DNA of 7,020 nt, from contig JABEVA010000397.1 of the NCBI GenBank assembly GCA_013044065.1, positions 1 to 7,020 on the forward strand, read 5' to 3'. Source of the DNA: Phycisphaerae bacterium (GTDB taxonomy: Bacteria; Planctomycetota; Phycisphaerae; WQYP01). Positions 6,594-7,020 of the stretch are shown here, one piece after another; within the stretch, counting starts at the first letter, position 1; every line of letters starts with the position of its first letter. The position numbers and the translations under genes were made by a program. The notes beneath the pieces were generated by a model. It saw only the letters and a list, made by a program, of their open reading frames with translations, was not told the DNA's origin and did not search any database.

Positions 6594-6850
6594 CATTATC
6601 CCCCCCCATACCCCGCCTATCATTAAATCAAGCGGAACTCCCGATGGAAGGCCCACCTGCCCAGCGCAGCCAAGCCCCGTTCCGCCTGACCGCTGGCGTA
6701 CAACCGCCTGCGATCATTGACATGTAAATACGTGCGTCACCAATGGCCCCGTCGAAGCCACCAAAGGCGCACTGCCAAAAAAAGGATTTCGAATCCGCGC
6801 CCATGTTGCGCGCCTGACCCCAAAAAATGAGGTGGGTAAAAAAAAATGAC

Positions 6851-6886
6851 TTGGCCCTCTTGGCCCTCTTGGCTCTCTTGGCCTCC
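6851..6886. repeat. 9-bp tandem repeat, four copies
   Basis: TTGGCCCTC (6851-6859), TTGGCCCTC (6860-6868), TTGGCTCTC (6869-6877) and TTGGCCTCC (6878-6886) lie head to tail, with a decayed fifth copy (TTGCCCCGT) after them. The 9-bp period keeps reading frame, so an open frame on the minus strand reads as an Ala-Lys-Arg repeat. There is no evidence that this frame is translated. Confidence 0.75.
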
Positions 6887-6947
6887 TTGCCCCGTCGCAG
6901 CAGCGACAGATCTCCACCTGCGCAGCGCGCCAAACCTCCTGAATTCT

Positions 6948-7020
6948 GTCTGGGTGGCCCCGGGCAGTTGCCTGCCCAGGGCTCCCGCAGACCCGTACGT
7001 GCGTACATTAACGCATACGG
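6948..7020 (-). mobile_element. Group II intron, 3' end (domains V and VI)
   Basis: Read on the minus strand from 7020. Domain V: CCGTA (7020-7016) pairs with TACGG (6997-6993) and TGCGT (7015-7011) with ACGCA (7004-7000), with the 2-nt bulge CG at 6999-6998. If domain V is the standard 34 nt ending at 6990, the bulge falls at positions 25-26, exactly the canonical site, and the first three bases lie outside the window. Domain VI: GGG (6986-6984) pairs CCC (6954-6952), and G-CCC-T-GGGCAG (6982-6972) pairs CTGCCC-G-GGG-C (6967-6957), closed by a GCAA tetraloop (6971-6968). A6955 is left unpaired as the branch point, 8 nt from the 3' end, and the intron ends in AC at 6949-6948, fitting the AY rule. 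Domains I-IV and any reverse transcriptase/maturase must lie beyond 7020. The domain V loop (AATG) is not GNRA. Confidence 0.85.

Larger units (their letters stand above)
5898..6947. other. Gene-poor, repeat-rich intergenic region
   Basis: About 1 kb with no convincing gene. Open frames of 60-126 codons exist on both strands, but they overlap each other, lack ribosome-binding sites, are rich in Arg/Pro/Ala in the manner of translated GC-rich non-coding DNA, and show no family motif. A 42-codon frame starting at ATG 5939 (+, stop at 6065-6067) is the least implausible, yet has no clear ribosome-binding site. The stretch contains the hairpins, palindromes, 8-bp and 9-bp tandem repeats listed separately, an 8-C run (6600-6607) and a 9-A run (6838-6846). 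It is the 3' flank of the group II intron that ends at 6948, and may be old mobile-element debris. Confidence 0.6.

Noticed and set aside
6628..7008. A 126-codon minus-strand frame with an Ala-Lys-Arg repeat
   Set aside because: It runs from intron domain V/VI through the 9-bp tandem repeat. Its codons are explained by structural RNA and repeat DNA, so it is not a gene.
1..7020. CRISPR array, tRNA/rRNA genes, or a defence or biosynthetic gene cluster
   Set aside because: No regularly spaced direct repeats of CRISPR size, no cloverleaf or rRNA-like sequence, and the four complete genes have unrelated or only loosely related roles with separate promoters.

Overview
The window looks like chromosomal DNA from a planctomycete-like bacterium, possibly a member of the Phycisphaerae. 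Three things point that way: a fragment of an H-X9-DG (DUF1559-type) prepilin-like protein, a family expanded in Planctomycetes; a menaquinone gene of the futalosine route; and a putative exported CBM9-like protein. The assignment rests on gene content alone and is tentative.

Layout. Positions 1-609 (+) hold the C-terminal part of the H-X9-DG protein, whose N-terminus lies outside the window. It converges, with a 4-bp gap, on a run of four minus-strand genes. Read in the direction of transcription these are: a ferredoxin/flavodoxin-NADP+ reductase of the thioredoxin-reductase-like type (5845-4820), a putative lipoprotein with a CBM9-like domain (about 4575-3649), mqnC for dehypoxanthine futalosine cyclase (3177-1828), and a uroporphyrinogen-decarboxylase-family protein with a visible His-X-Cys...Cys zinc-site pattern (1678-614). 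Each of the four has a plausible sigma70-like -10 element just upstream and gaps of roughly 150-470 bp separate them, so they look like separate transcription units rather than one operon. MqnC and the NADPH reductase both touch quinone or electron-carrier metabolism. No common pathway can be shown from the sequence.

From about 5900 to the right edge there is no convincing gene. This kilobase holds short tandem repeats, perfect palindromes and homopolymer runs. At the edge, on the minus strand, are domains V and VI of a group II intron (7020-6948). Domain V has its 2-nt bulge at the canonical place. Domain VI has a GCAA loop, an unpaired branch-point A eight bases from the end, and a terminal AC. 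The rest of the intron, including any reverse transcriptase, must lie beyond position 7020.

The most unusual items are the intron end with a non-GNRA domain V loop, a 13-bp perfect inverted repeat forming a roughly 94-nt structured element behind the lipoprotein gene, and the zinc-methyltransferase-like URO-D protein beside mqnC. I see no CRISPR array, tRNA, rRNA, phage genes or recognisable defence system, and nothing that amounts to a new multi-gene system.
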